NCBI GenBank assembly: GCA_963766935.1
Contig: CAVYBY010000002.1
Coordinates: forward strand, 1 to 64,000
Source: CAVYBY01 sp963766935
GTDB lineage: Bacteria; Actinomycetota; UBA4738; HRBIN12
Length of the DNA stretch: 64,000 bases
Reading direction: 5' to 3'
Part shown: positions 1 through 9,034 of the stretch, one piece after another
How positions within the stretch are numbered: position 1 is the first letter of the stretch
Layout of the letters: every line of letters begins with the position of its first letter
The notes under the pieces: model-generated
What the model saw: only the letters and a program-made list of their open reading frames with translations
Told to the model about the DNA's origin: nothing
The model's database searches: none
Program-made: the position numbers and the translations under genes

Positions 1-909
1 CGCGATCGCCCGCGATCTAGCCGAGTTGGTCGCAGTTGGCGTTCGAGCCGACGTCGTCGTGCTCGCCACCGGGGCGCATGTCCGTGAGTTCGAGCAGCAG
101 GTGCTTGCCTCCTTCCGAGCGGGATTGTGCGTGGTTGGCATCGGGAGGGAGCTGCTGCATCCGGCTTCCGCCTACGCCGACGGGGCACGCCGTCTCATGC
201 AGGCGGCGGTTCGGCACGGCGTCGCCGCAGTCGGGACAGGAGTGAATCCTGGATTCCTCATGGACACGCTTCCACTCGTCCTGACCGCGCCGACGCGCCG
301 GTGGAGTCGACTGCACGCGCGCCGCGTGAGTCAGCGACCTCTCGTCGAACGGCTGGACGGTCCTGCAGGGGCTTGGAGTTGGATTGGGGCCGGCTGAGTT
401 CGACGATGCGCGTGTAGCCGGTCGCGTCGGAGGTCACCTCGGGTTTCCCGAGTCCGTCGCCGTGATCGGCGAGGGACTCGACATTCCTCTCTCGATCGTC
501 GAGAACTCCTTTGCGCCAATCGTTCGTGGCCGTCCGACCTCTTTCCGCGGCGAGACGATCGCGGCCGGGCTGGTCGTCGGGGTGTATCAGCGATGCGTGG
601 CCCGTTCCGCGCAGGGGCACAGCGTGGCGCTCGAGCATCCGCAACGGATCGGGACGCCTCCTCGAGGAGGAGGAACCGTTCGGCGATCTGATCGAGATCG
701 AGGGTGAGCCGTCGCTCCGGCTGAGGATTTCGCCGGCGATCGACGGAGCAGAGGCAACGATCGCCTTGATGCTGAACGCGGTACCCGGTGTGCTCCAGCG
801 GTCGCCGGGGCTCCACGCCGCATCCGACATGCCGCTGGCTTCACTTGGGAGTGCGCGAATACCGAGGCGTGAGCGCGTGGTTCCGGCGAGCGGCGCGGTA
901 TCCGGGTGA
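1..909 (+). pseudogene. Ord-like (2,4-diaminopentanoate dehydrogenase-type) oxidoreductase, 5'-truncated and frameshifted
   Basis: The homologous reading runs off the left edge: frame 2 is open from base 2 and contains the family motif GTGVNPGFLMD. At about 385-395 it continues in frame 3 (starting GPAEFDDARVAG) and at about 650 in frame 1 (containing DLIEIEGEPSLRLRISPAID), ending at 909. Each piece aligns by eye with the intact paralogue at 2247-3212, which reads GVGVNPGFAMD, LSPAEFGRLA and ELDRIQIEGSPSFEAVIEGG in the same order. At least two indels are therefore needed to restore the gene. The end overlaps the next gene in a GTGA (906-909), as at the junctions further down the operon, which suggests that the gene is real and that the frameshifts are either recent or assembly errors. 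Confidence 0.7.
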
Positions 910-2250
910 GGGCGTCCAGCCCACGATCGAACGGGAATGCCAAGAGCGCCCAGCTTGCTCACCGGCGCAACACGTCCTCCCGTCGGGCGTTACGCACGAC
1001 ATGCGCGCGATCCGCGCCCGAACCCCATCTACGTAAACGAGAGCGCTCGCCGGGCACAAATGGGATGTCGACGGGAACGAGTACATCGACTACTGGATGG
1101 GTCACGGAGCGCTGTTGCTGGGCCACGGCCATCCCGACGTGGTGGCCGCGATCAAGGAGGCTGTTTCACAAGCAACGCACGCAGGAGGCTGCCATCCACT
1201 CGAGGTCGAGTGGGCTGAGTTCGTGACATCGATGATTCCGAGTGCCGATCAGGTCCGTTTCACCGCGTCCGGCACCGAGGCCACCCTGCTGGCCATGAGG
1301 CTGGCCCGTGGCGCGACCGGGCGTCCGCGGATCGTCAAGTTCGAGGTCACTTCCACGGCTGGCACGACTATGCGGCGTACGGGGTCAACCCGCCCTTCGA
1401 CGTTCCGGCTCCGTGGGCTGGCTCCGGAAGTGGCGCGTCCGTCATCGTGCTCCCCGACGCGCGTCGTCGCACCTAGCTTGCGAGGGGCGACGTGGCCGGC
1501 GTGATCCTCGAGCCGACCGGCGCTGCGATGGGACTGATCCCCCTCACGCCCAGGTTCCTTGCCGCGCTTCGAAGTGCGTGTGACGAGGCCGGATCGGCGC
1601 TCATCTTCGACGAGGTCATCACTGCGTTTCGGTATGCGCCCGGGGGCGTCCAGTCCCTCACGGGGGTTATCCCCGACCTCACCGCACTGGGAAAAATCCT
1701 CGCCGGAGGGATGCCCGGGGGAGCGGTCGCCGGCCGCGCGTCGATCATGGATCTGCTGAGCTTTCACGACGATCCTCAACGGGATCGATACGAGCGCATT
1801 CCCCACACGGGGACGTTCAATGCCAATCCGCCGGCGGCCGCGGCCGGGGTCACGACCCTCCGGCTGGTCCGGGATGGACGTCCCGGTGAACGGGCGGTCG
1901 AACTCGCGGGGGCTCTTCGCGAGGGTCTCCAAGCCGCGATCGACCGGCGAGGCTCGGCATGGTCGGTACTGGGTGAGTCGTCAATCTTTCATTGGCTCCC
2001 GATGGCCGCGGGGGAAATCGAGACCACGGATATCGGTGGCGCGGACTTCACGGCGGAGGGCGAACGCCGAAAGCAGGCTCGCTCCATCTCTCGGACCGAG
2101 TCCATGCGAAACGCGCTGCTTCGACGTGGCGTGGATTTTCCCGGGTACGAGGGCTGGGTTTCGGTTGCCCATACGGAGCAGGACATCGAACGGACGATCG
2201 ACGCCTTCGACGGGGCGCTCGCCGATCTCGAGGTGGAGGGGAACGCGTGA
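906..2250 (+). pseudogene. Class III PLP-dependent aminotransferase (glutamate-1-semialdehyde aminomutase-like), multiply frameshifted
   Basis: Fragments of one class III aminotransferase lie in all three frames: LPSGVTHDMR (about 975-1005, frame 2), NPIYVNESA (about 1023-1050, frame 1), WDVDGNEYIDYWMGHGALLLG (about 1060-1125, frame 2, continuing to about 1345), then a short frame-3 piece (HFHGWHDYAAYGVNPPF), then frame 1 from about 1490 to the stop at 2250. The last piece keeps the PLP-site region FDEVITAF and ALGKILAGGMPGGA, whose lysine would form the Schiff base, and the HTGTFNANP motif. At least four indels and an in-frame stop near 1470 interrupt it. The likely start is GTG 906, overlapping the upstream stop. 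The 3' end overlaps the next start in GTGA (2247-2250). Restored length would be about 445 residues, normal for the family. Substrate unknown; the neighbouring Ord-like enzymes suggest amino-acid or diamine catabolism. Confidence 0.75.
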
Positions 2251-3212
2251 TCGACGTCATGGTCGTCGGGCTCGGCGACATCGGGATCGAGATCGCCCGA
2301 AGCGCGTTGCTCCATGGCTCGCTTCGCGTTGTCGGCGCGGTCGACGTGGCCCCGGACAAGGTGGGAGTACCCCTCGCAACGTTCACCGGATTCGACGGCG
2401 ATTCGAATCTCCGGGTGTCCGGCGACCTGGTAACTGCCCTGAGCGAGCTCACGCCTGACGTCGTCTTGCTGTCTACGAGCTCCCGGTTCGAAGCGGTTGT
2501 CCCCGACATCAAGCGCTGTTTCGAGGCGGGGGCCTCCGTCGTTACCACCTGCGAGGAGATTTCATGCCCGTGGGGACGCGTCGGATTGCCGGAGCTCGAG
2601 CAACTGGCGGTGGATGCCGGCAGGGCTGTCGTCGGCGTGGGGGTCAACCCTGGCTTCGCGATGGATCTGCTGCCGGCTCTTCTCTCGACGGCGAGCACCC
2701 GCATCGAGCGCGGCGTCGTCGAGCGTCGGGTCGACTTGACGAGACGTCGCCCGGCTCTTCGCGCAAAGGCCGGGGTGGGACTCTCGCCCGCGGAGTTCGG
2801 GCGGCTCGCGTCGATCGGCCAGATCGGCCACGTCGGTCTGGATGCCTCGGCGCGCCTGCTCGCGGCAGCACTCGGGGTCGACGCCGAGTTGCCATCGGTG
2901 GAGATCGAGCCCGTGGTCGGCCCGGCAGGGACCGTCGTGGGGTTCCGGCAACGGACCGGCTGGCAGGGGCCGCACGAGTCACCGGCGATCGAGCTCAGGC
3001 TCGAGATGTCGACCTCGCTCGACGTCGAGCTCGATCGCATCCAGATCGAAGGAAGCCCCTCCTTCGAAGCCGTGATCGAGGGAGGGATCGCCGGTGACGT
3101 CGCGACGGCAGCGCTTGTGATCAACGCGATCCCCCTTGTTCGCGCGGCGAGCCCCGGCATCAAGACGATCCTCGATCTGCCGCCCCTTCGAGCGTGGCGG
3201 CCACGCGCGTGA
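2247..3212 (+). CDS. Ord-like NAD(P)H-dependent amino acid dehydrogenase family protein
   Basis: 321 residues. The N-terminus is a Rossmann fold with GLGDIG at residues 8-13, followed by STSSRF (about 76-81), TTCEE (about 100-104) and GVNPGFAMD (132-140). These are hallmarks of the 2,4-diaminopentanoate dehydrogenase (Ord)/dihydrodipicolinate reductase-like family, which oxidises an amine carbon in ornithine degradation. The GTG at 2247 was chosen because it overlaps the aminotransferase stop (GTGA) and places the Rossmann strand (IDVMVVGLG) at the N-terminus; the longer frame upstream is antisense-like, arginine-rich sequence. It is an intact paralogue of the broken gene at the left edge. 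The exact substrate is not known. Its place between an aminotransferase and a luciferase-like oxidoreductase suggests oxidation of an amino-acid-derived intermediate. Confidence 0.75.
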   Translation: MIDVMVVGLGDIGIEIARSALLHGSLRVVGAVDVAPDKVGVPLATFTGFDGDSNLRVSGDLVTALSELTPDVVLLSTSSRFEAVVPDIKRCFEAGASVVTTCEEISCPWGRVGLPELEQLAVDAGRAVVGVGVNPGFAMDLLPALLSTASTRIERGVVERRVDLTRRRPALRAKAGVGLSPAEFGRLASIGQIGHVGLDASARLLAAALGVDAELPSVEIEPVVGPAGTVVGFRQRTGWQGPHESPAIELRLEMSTSLDVELDRIQIEGSPSFEAVIEGGIAGDVATAALVINAIPLVRAASPGIKTILDLPPLRAWRPRA

Positions 3213-4222
3213 CCATCGAGATCGGAGTGCAGCTGTTCCCGGGCGAGCCCAAGCAGCTCTTGGAGGAGGCCGCGATCGTCGAGGCGCTCGGGCTCCATTC
3301 GGTCTGGGTCGCCGACCACTTCTTCGGCGGCGGTCGGGATCGCTCATGGCGCGTGCCGGAGGTGCTCTCCGTTCTGGGTGCCATCAGCCACGCGACCACC
3401 CGAGTCCGTGTCGGGACCTGCGTCCTGTCTCTGCAGAAGCGGGACGCGGCGAGCGTGGCACACGCAGCGCTCACGCTGAGCGCGCTTTCCGAAGGTCGGT
3501 TCGAGCTGGGGATCGGGACCGGCTTTGGTCCGGATCTGCGCGCGTTCGGAGTCGACACGAGCGCGCCGGCCGCACGGTTTGCGGAGAGCATCGAAGTGAT
3601 CCGCCGGCTGTTCCAAGCGACGCAGGAGCAGCCTGCCTCGTTCGACGGTCGATGGTCGCAGCTCGACGAGGCGTTTCTCAACGTGTCGGACTCGGCCCCA
3701 CCGCCCATCTCGGTGGCATCGGTGAGTCCCCGGATGCTCGAGGTGACCGCGCGGCTCGCGGATGGCTGGCTCCCGTTCGGGTTGACGCCGGACCTCTACC
3801 GAGACGCCCTGGCGGCGCTTCACCCCGAACGGACCCCGTTCGTGCCCGGTCTTTGGATCCCGGTCTTCATGGAGGGTCCCGGCGAGGATCGATCGGCGGA
3901 GGCCGAGGCTACCGGCCGTCTTTACCTCTCGATGGCTCCGGAGGTGCTGAGACAGGTCTCGGCCGGGAAGGCGTCCGAACCCCTGCCCGGGGCAACCGGA
4001 TGGAACAAGGCGCTGGCGGAGAAGGCCGCGGAGGCCATCCCCGTGGAGGTGGCGCGCTCCTCAACGCTGCACGGGAGCCCCCAGCAGTGCGCCGAGAGTC
4101 TCATGGCCTTCGTGGATGCCGGATGCCGCCGATTCGTTCTCCGGATCACCGATCCGCACGAGAGGAGATCGGCGCTTCGGCCGCTGGCCGAGGCCCTGCT
4201 TCCGGCGATCTCCGCGGCATGA
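3209..4222 (+). CDS. LLM-class (luciferase-like) flavin/F420-dependent oxidoreductase
   Basis: 337 residues from GTG 3209, which overlaps the upstream stop as GTGA; GTG 3194 is an in-frame alternative. The protein begins IEIGVQLFPGEP and continues with GLHSVWVADHFF, RVRVGTCVLSL, ALSEGRFELGIGTGFGPDLRAFGV and ISVASVSPRMLEVTARLADGW. This is the order of conserved blocks in bacterial luciferase-like TIM-barrel monooxygenases and F420-dependent reductases. The GIGTG segment lies where the cofactor phosphate is bound in this superfamily. Whether the cofactor is FMN or F420 cannot be told. It is the last member of the tightly overlapping operon with the aminotransferase and Ord-like enzymes, so a role in the same catabolic route is inferred. 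Confidence 0.8.
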   Translation: MTIEIGVQLFPGEPKQLLEEAAIVEALGLHSVWVADHFFGGGRDRSWRVPEVLSVLGAISHATTRVRVGTCVLSLQKRDAASVAHAALTLSALSEGRFELGIGTGFGPDLRAFGVDTSAPAARFAESIEVIRRLFQATQEQPASFDGRWSQLDEAFLNVSDSAPPPISVASVSPRMLEVTARLADGWLPFGLTPDLYRDALAALHPERTPFVPGLWIPVFMEGPGEDRSAEAEATGRLYLSMAPEVLRQVSAGKASEPLPGATGWNKALAEKAAEAIPVEVARSSTLHGSPQQCAESLMAFVDAGCRRFVLRITDPHERRSALRPLAEALLPAISAA

Positions 4223-4279
4223 TCGCCTGGATCCGGGCCGTGGTGGCAGACGTTGTAGGAGGGGGTCGAGGGGGTGACA

Positions 4280-4921
4280 ATGCCGGAGCACACGACGGGA
4301 CGCGGGGAGCAGATGGCGCGGGGAGACGCGGACTTTGCGGTCACAAAGACCGTCGCCGACATCGGCAAGCGGCTGAAGGATCTTCGCCGGAGCCGCGGCA
4401 TGACCTTGCAGAGCGTTGCCGAGGCGTCGAGCCTCTCCGCTTCAATGGTGAGTCTGGTCGAGCGAGGGCACGCCTCGCCGTCGATCGGAACCCTCGTCGC
4501 GCTCTGCGATGCCCTCTCGATCCATGTGGCGGACCTGTTCGCCGGAATCGACGTGCAGCCCGGGCTGGTCGTCCTGCGGGATTCGCAGCCGGCGGTCCGG
4601 TCTTCGGAGGGTGTGACCCGGCGAACCATCCTCGACGACGCCGAGCTCGGTATCGAGCTTCTCGACTACGTCTTCGAGAAGGGAGCGAAGACGGGAAAGG
4701 CCGCGCATCACTCCGGCGCGGAGATCGGCTTCATCGTCGAGGGTGAGCTGGAAGTCGAGGTGGGAACGGAGATGCACACGCTGACGCCCGGTGACGCCGT
4801 CCATTTCCTGTCGACCCTTCCTCATCGGTTCGAGAACGTCGCCAACGGCAAGACGCGAGCGATCTGGGTGAACGTTCATCGGAAGGAATCGGCCGTCCGC
4901 TGGGGTGACCGTCACGGCTAG
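4280..4921 (+). CDS. XRE-family transcriptional regulator with C-terminal cupin sensor domain
   Basis: 213 residues from ATG 4280; GTG 4274 is also in frame, and both follow a purine-rich stretch (GGAGGGGGTCGAGGGG). Residues about 28-85 form an XRE helix-turn-helix (IGKRLKDLRRSRGMTLQSVAE, then SMVSLVERGHASPSIGTL). Residues about 135-205 form a cupin_2 barrel (HHSGAEIGFIVEGELEVEVG, then LTPGDAVHF). This HTH-cupin pair is typical of regulators such as PuuR-type repressors that control amine, amino-acid or sugar catabolism and sense small ligands through the cupin. It follows the oxidoreductase operon after 57 bases and overlaps the C45 gene start, so it may control either or both. The ligand is not known. 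Confidence 0.85.
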   Translation: MPEHTTGRGEQMARGDADFAVTKTVADIGKRLKDLRRSRGMTLQSVAEASSLSASMVSLVERGHASPSIGTLVALCDALSIHVADLFAGIDVQPGLVVLRDSQPAVRSSEGVTRRTILDDAELGIELLDYVFEKGAKTGKAAHHSGAEIGFIVEGELEVEVGTEMHTLTPGDAVHFLSTLPHRFENVANGKTRAIWVNVHRKESAVRWGDRHG

Positions 4922-6071
4922 CAACGATGCTGGGATCGCGACGCATCGGTCGACGATGAGCGATCCGTACGAGCGGGGGCGCGAATTCGGCGAGGCACAG
5001 CTCCACGCGATTGGCAATACGGTGAGTGCGTATCGGCGGCTGTTTGCCTCAGCCGGCTTCGCGGTTGGCGACGTCGACGACTACGGGCGGCGGTTGCACG
5101 GGTATCTGAGTGACGGCTACGGCTCGGTTCTTGCAGAGATCGAGGGCATGGCGGCGGGAGCGGGACAGTCGCCGATCGAGCTCCTGGCCGTTAACGCTCG
5201 CACCGAGATTCGCGCTGCGGCGCCGCTCGAATGCTCGACCATCGCCATGCTCCAGGGCGACGCGGACGCGGTCCTCGCGCAGAACTGGGACTGGCATCCG
5301 GATCTTCGAGCATCGCGGGTGGTCTGGGAAATCCAGCGACCAGAGCGACGCGTCACCACCTTCACGGAAGCGGGGATCGTCGGCAAGATCGGCTTCAACA
5401 GCGACGGGCTCGGGGTTTGTCTCAACGCGATGCGAACGACGCGCGATGGCCCGGACGTCGGGGTGCCGATTCACATTCTGCTGCGCCAGATCCTCGACTT
5501 GTGCTCGACGACCGTGCAGGCGGAGGCGCTGGTCGATGCGACACCAACCTGTGCGTCGGCCGCGATCACCATCGCAGGAACGAACGGCGGTAGTGCCGCG
5601 GTGTCCTGCGCGGAGGTGACGCCCGGCGGTACCACCTGGATCCGGCGGACCGACGGCGCATTTCTTCACACGAACCATTTCCTCCGTGAACCGCTGGTCG
5701 GAGAAGATGCCGTCGTCGATCGTTGGCCGGACAGTGTTGCTCGATATGAGGAAATGGCACGCTTGGTGCGGCGGAAGGGTGACGTTTTGGACCGCCGGGA
5801 TATCGAGGCGGTGCTGCGTTCCCATCAAGGAGTCGCACGGAGCATTTGCTGTCACGAGGACGATGACGCGCCCTATCAGGATCGATGCGAGACGCTTACC
5901 TCGGTCATCATGAATCTGAGCGCTCGCGAACTGCTCCTGAGTGATGGACCGCCGTGTCGATCGTCGTACCTGGCGCCGTCACGCATCAGCGAGGCCGGCG
6001 CGCTGGCATCTCGTATCACGCCGTCGAAGACACGAACGGGCCCGGCTCGGGAGCCCCTGGGTCGCGGATGA
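4905..6071 (+). CDS. C45-family autoproteolytic acyltransferase/hydrolase
   Basis: 388 residues from GTG 4905, overlapping the preceding stop; ATG 4956 (MSDPYERGREFGEA) is a plausible alternative because the family domain begins there. Members of peptidase family C45 (isopenicillin N acyltransferase/AAT-like Ntn hydrolases) cleave themselves before a cysteine that becomes the N-terminal nucleophile. Here this fits the Cys in PLECSTIAM (residue 110 counted from GTG). Other family blocks are AQNWDWHPD, GKIGFNSDGLGVCLN, HTNHFL and the C-terminal SDGPPCRSSYLAP. The natural substrate is probably an N-acyl or amide compound rather than penicillin. The position next to an XRE-cupin regulator and an amine/amino-acid operon suggests that it releases an amine or amino acid for that pathway; this is inference. 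Confidence 0.8.
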   Translation: MTVTASNDAGIATHRSTMSDPYERGREFGEAQLHAIGNTVSAYRRLFASAGFAVGDVDDYGRRLHGYLSDGYGSVLAEIEGMAAGAGQSPIELLAVNARTEIRAAAPLECSTIAMLQGDADAVLAQNWDWHPDLRASRVVWEIQRPERRVTTFTEAGIVGKIGFNSDGLGVCLNAMRTTRDGPDVGVPIHILLRQILDLCSTTVQAEALVDATPTCASAAITIAGTNGGSAAVSCAEVTPGGTTWIRRTDGAFLHTNHFLREPLVGEDAVVDRWPDSVARYEEMARLVRRKGDVLDRRDIEAVLRSHQGVARSICCHEDDDAPYQDRCETLTSVIMNLSARELLLSDGPPCRSSYLAPSRISEAGALASRITPSKTRTGPAREPLGRG

Positions 6072-6078
6072 CCGGTTT

Positions 6079-6498
6079 CTAGCCGGGAGGGCCCTCCGGC
6101 ACCACACCGAGCTGCTGCATCATCGTGAGCGTGTCGACGACGCCCCAGTGCTCGTGTCCGAGACCGTCGTCCCCGAAGCGCACGATGTCGATGAGCGGGA
6201 TATCGACACTCTTGCCGGTCGCCGGCATGCCCATGAACTCGCCCGTGTTGGTGCCCGTGGCCCGCACGCGGGTGATCACCTTGTCGTCGCTCAGCATCAT
6301 GTCCTGGGGCTCGAATCGCAGGTCCGGGAAGGCCGCCCGGTACATCGTGAAGAACTGCTTGACCCCTTCCTTCGTCGGGGACAGACCCGGAGCCGTCTCG
6401 TGCTCGACGAAGTCCTCGGCCAGCAGCCCGACGAACCCGTCGATGTCGCCGGCGTTGATCAGGTCGTACGAGCGTTGCATCGTCGCCTTGTGATCCAT
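6079..6498 (-). CDS. SnoaL-like ester cyclase / NTF2-fold protein
   Basis: 139 residues, starting at ATG 6498. The sequence MQRSYDLINAGDIDGFVGLLAEDFVEH, then PGLSPTKEGVKQFFTMYRAAFPDLRFE and ATGTNTGEFMGMPATGKSVDIPLIDIVRF matches the SnoaL-like (NTF2-fold) polyketide cyclase family, often annotated as ester cyclase. These small alpha+beta cone proteins are widespread, and most have no established reaction, so the name describes the fold only. It converges on the C45 gene with 7 bases between the stops. It is divergent from the alpha/beta hydrolase gene, whose start is about 110 bases away. Confidence 0.85.
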   Translation of the reverse strand: MDHKATMQRSYDLINAGDIDGFVGLLAEDFVEHETAPGLSPTKEGVKQFFTMYRAAFPDLRFEPQDMMLSDDKVITRVRATGTNTGEFMGMPATGKSVDIPLIDIVRFGDDGLGHEHWGVVDTLTMMQQLGVVPEGPPG

Positions 6499-6607
6499 GC
6501 CTTTCCCCTTCCCTCGGTGTGCCTGCCGCGGAGTCTACGAGCCGCGCGAAAGCTCCGACCGCGGTCTAGGATCGGCCGGCCAGCCCACGAGGACGGGGGA
6601 GCGGAAC

Positions 6608-7426
6608 GTGCCGGAGCTCTCGGGTACCGAGGCGACGATCCACTACGAGCAGATCGGGTCCGGCCCCGACATCGTCTGGGTCTCCGGGGGCGGCGGCCTG
6701 GCCGAGGACTGGGTCCCGTACCAGATGCCCTTCTTCGGCACCGACTTCCGCAACACGATCTTCGACAACCGCGGGATCGGCACGACCACGACCGACGCCC
6801 CGATGCCGTGGCCGCTGGAGGCGTTCGCCCGCGACACGGCCGAGCTGATCGAGGCGGTCTGCGCCCCGCCCGTCGCCCTCGTCGGGCTCTCCTTCGGATC
6901 CGCGATCGTCCAGCAGGTCGCCCTGGACTACCCGGACCTGCTCCGCTGCGCGATCGTGATGGGGACCGGCGCGTGGTCGACCGAGTGGGGCTGGGACTAC
7001 CAGAAGGCCGAGATCGACTTCCGCAAGGCCGGCGGCTCGCTCGACGGGATGATGGCCCTCACGCACTACGCCGCCACGATGTATCCGGCTCGCGTGCTCG
7101 GCGACCGCGAGCTGTGGCCGAAGCTCCGCGCCGAGCTGCTCGAGTGGATCGACACCGGCGAGAACGAGCGCTCGCTCATCCCGCAGTGGGAGGCCTGCCT
7201 GCTCTACGACCAGCGCGAGCGGCTACCGAACTGCACCGTGCCGATGCACGTGCTCGCCTTCGACGAGGACGTCCAGGCCCCGCCCCAGGACGCGGAGGAG
7301 CTCGTCGCGCTTACCCCGACCGCCGAGCTGCACCGCTTCGAGGGCATGGGTCACTGCTCGATCTACGGCCACACCCATGACGTGCTCAACCCGTTCATCC
7401 GCGACCTGATCGAGCGCTACCTCTAA
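6608..7426 (+). CDS. Alpha/beta hydrolase
   Basis: 272 residues from GTG 6608, preceded by a GGGGGAGCGG ribosome-binding stretch; the upstream in-frame ATG gives an arginine-rich, non-family extension and was rejected. The alpha/beta-hydrolase fold is shown by IVWVSGGGGLAEDW (oxyanion-hole region), TIFDNRGIGTT, the nucleophile elbow GLSFGS with Ser95, and a C-terminal histidine in FEGMGHCSIYGH; a late Asp (LAFDED) completes a plausible triad. Related proteins include haloalkane dehalogenase-, esterase- and epoxide-hydrolase-like enzymes; the substrate cannot be told. A hairpin follows the stop codon directly, so it is probably a single-gene transcript. Confidence 0.85.
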   Translation: MPELSGTEATIHYEQIGSGPDIVWVSGGGGLAEDWVPYQMPFFGTDFRNTIFDNRGIGTTTTDAPMPWPLEAFARDTAELIEAVCAPPVALVGLSFGSAIVQQVALDYPDLLRCAIVMGTGAWSTEWGWDYQKAEIDFRKAGGSLDGMMALTHYAATMYPARVLGDRELWPKLRAELLEWIDTGENERSLIPQWEACLLYDQRERLPNCTVPMHVLAFDEDVQAPPQDAEELVALTPTAELHRFEGMGHCSIYGHTHDVLNPFIRDLIERYL

Positions 7427-7442
7427 TCGGGCAATTCCTGGT

Positions 7443-7458
7443 TCGCCCGAACGGGCGA
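7443..7458 (+). terminator. Hairpin after the alpha/beta hydrolase gene
   Basis: TCGCCCG-AA-CGGGCGA forms a 7-bp perfect stem 17 bases after the stop at 7426. The loop is effectively four bases (GAAC) if the innermost pair opens. There is no U-tract, which is common for hairpin terminators in high-GC genomes. Confidence 0.45.
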
Positions 7459-7531
7459 GAAGCGGACGCACTTGACCTCGGTCGATGCCGTCTGGTTCAG
7501 TCTTGCTCCCCCGAACCGAAAGGCCTCGACC

Positions 7532-8197
7532 ATGCGGCGCTATCGCTATGGACTCGGTGTGTTCCTTGCCTCTGCCATCCTGATCGCCTGTAGCAGCGGC
7601 GGCGGTACCGAGTCGCCGGCGGCGACCCCGCCCGATGGTGGTGCCTCGTCTCCGTCCGCGCCGGCCGGCGGCGGCGATTCGACCGACGCGCTCAGGTTGC
7701 CGGACGAGGACGCGATCCAAGGGGTCTTTGGTGCCGACGCCAGGGTCAGCCCGCAGGACGTGGAGTCTCCGGGAACGCTCGGCTCCGCGTGCAGCGGTGA
7801 CACCGTCGCCGTCACGGGCGAGCAGTCGGCCATCGTCATCACTCCGGCGGGCGGGTTGCTCGCGGTCCTTTATTCGTTCGGCTCCGCCGGCGACGCGGCG
7901 GAATACTTCGACTCCTTCGCCAACGGTTCCGTGGGCTGCCTGTGGACCGGTCCCGACATCGACACCACGACCAGCCTCGACGTGCTGGCTGGGCTCGACG
8001 ATCTGGGAGGCGCCCGGCGCGTCGAGGTCGCCACGACCTTGACCATCACGGTCAACGGTCAATCGAATGCCAGCCAGACCTCCTACGTCTTGATGCAGCG
8101 GGGTCCGACGGTGGCGAAGCTCCAGGCGGCCGTGGCCGCGTCGATGGACGCCATGGCCGGCACCTTCGACCAGGTGGGCCTCCTCGCCGCCGCCTGA
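7532..8197 (+). CDS. Putative secreted lipoprotein
   Basis: 221 residues from ATG 7532; the longer upstream start would bury the signal peptide. Residues 1-20 are a type II signal peptide with positively charged MRRYRYG, a hydrophobic stretch and the lipobox LIAC, followed by a low-complexity linker rich in Ser, Gly, Ala and Pro. The mature part (from about residue 50) contains DEDAIQGVFGADARVSPQDVESPGTLG and a two-cysteine region, and looks like a small globular extracytoplasmic domain resembling DUF3558-type lipoproteins of actinobacteria. That family assignment is tentative. Function unknown. It stands alone between two hairpins. Confidence 0.7.
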   Translation: MRRYRYGLGVFLASAILIACSSGGGTESPAATPPDGGASSPSAPAGGGDSTDALRLPDEDAIQGVFGADARVSPQDVESPGTLGSACSGDTVAVTGEQSAIVITPAGGLLAVLYSFGSAGDAAEYFDSFANGSVGCLWTGPDIDTTTSLDVLAGLDDLGGARRVEVATTLTITVNGQSNASQTSYVLMQRGPTVAKLQAAVAASMDAMAGTFDQVGLLAAA

Positions 8198-8391
8198 TTC
8201 GGCCACCGATCCGCGCCGGCCTCGCAACCCAGCGATCGGGCGCGATCTGTAGTCCGCTCGGGATGGGCCGGGACCTTCGGCCCCGTAAGCCTGGGCAAGG
8301 TCCTGCCCTGAAGGGGTCCATCCCGCCCTCCCCGCCTCCCGATGGGTCGGCCATGCTGACTGGCAAGCGTTCCTATGTAGGAGGAGAGATC

Positions 8392-8985
8392 ATGAACAGG
8401 AAGTCTTGGGATCAGATCGTCAGCGCGGCCGGCATGGTCGTCGCGATCGCCTTGATCGTGCTGGGTGGAATGGCCGTCTACGGCGGAAACTTCGGACGGA
8501 GCAACGTCACCGACCGTCTCGCGCCGGAGAACGTCAGCTTCCCGCCGCTCGACGCGATGACCCCCGCCGAGCAGGCTGAGGTCGGCTCCTTCGCCGGGCA
8601 GCAGGTCGTCAACGGCCCGCAGGCCGAGGCGTTCTCGCGCTACATCGCGGGTCACCTCGCCGGAGTGAACGACGGCAAGACCTACTCCGAGACGAGCGCA
8701 GCCGCGCGCGCCGAGGGGATCGATCCCGCCGTCGCCGCCGATCTCGGCGTCAAGGCGGACACGCTCTTCAAGGGCGAGACGCTTCGTTCGATCCTGCTGA
8801 ACGCCTACGGGTGGTGGACGGTCGCGACGATCGCCGTCATCGCGGGCTACACCATGGTCGGGCTCGGACTCCTGCTCCTCGGGTTCGCGCTCCTCGGATT
8901 CCGCCACGCATCCAAGAACGGATTGGTGGTCGAGCACGACCACGCGCCGGCGGCCATCGTGGACCGCGAGCTGGTCTCGCACTGA
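8392..8985 (+). CDS. Small membrane protein with two transmembrane helices
   Basis: 197 residues from ATG 8392, which has a strong AGGAGGAGA ribosome-binding site; the longer frame upstream is a shadow of the lipoprotein gene. A transmembrane helix at about residues 12-30 and a second at about 141-168 enclose an extracytoplasmic region of about 110 residues. That region has FAGQQVVNGPQAEAFSRYIAG and is rich in charged and alanine residues. The tail carries HDHAP near the C-terminus. Many aerobic actinobacteria have such 'helix-loop-helix' proteins of unknown role; I do not recognise a named family. The 194-base gap before it contains no other gene. Confidence 0.65.
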   Translation: MNRKSWDQIVSAAGMVVAIALIVLGGMAVYGGNFGRSNVTDRLAPENVSFPPLDAMTPAEQAEVGSFAGQQVVNGPQAEAFSRYIAGHLAGVNDGKTYSETSAAARAEGIDPAVAADLGVKADTLFKGETLRSILLNAYGWWTVATIAVIAGYTMVGLGLLLLGFALLGFRHASKNGLVVEHDHAPAAIVDRELVSH

Positions 8986-9005
8986 ACAGCACCAAGCTCT
9001 GAATC

Positions 9006-9034
9006 GAGGACCCCGGCCATCGGCCGGGGTCCTC
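9006..9034 (+). terminator. Strong 13-bp hairpin terminator
   Basis: GAGGACCCCGGCC-ATC-GGCCGGGGTCCTC is a perfect 13-bp inverted repeat with a 3-base loop, 20 bases after the membrane-protein stop. No U-tract follows, but the stability and placement make it the clearest terminator in the window. Confidence 0.75.
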
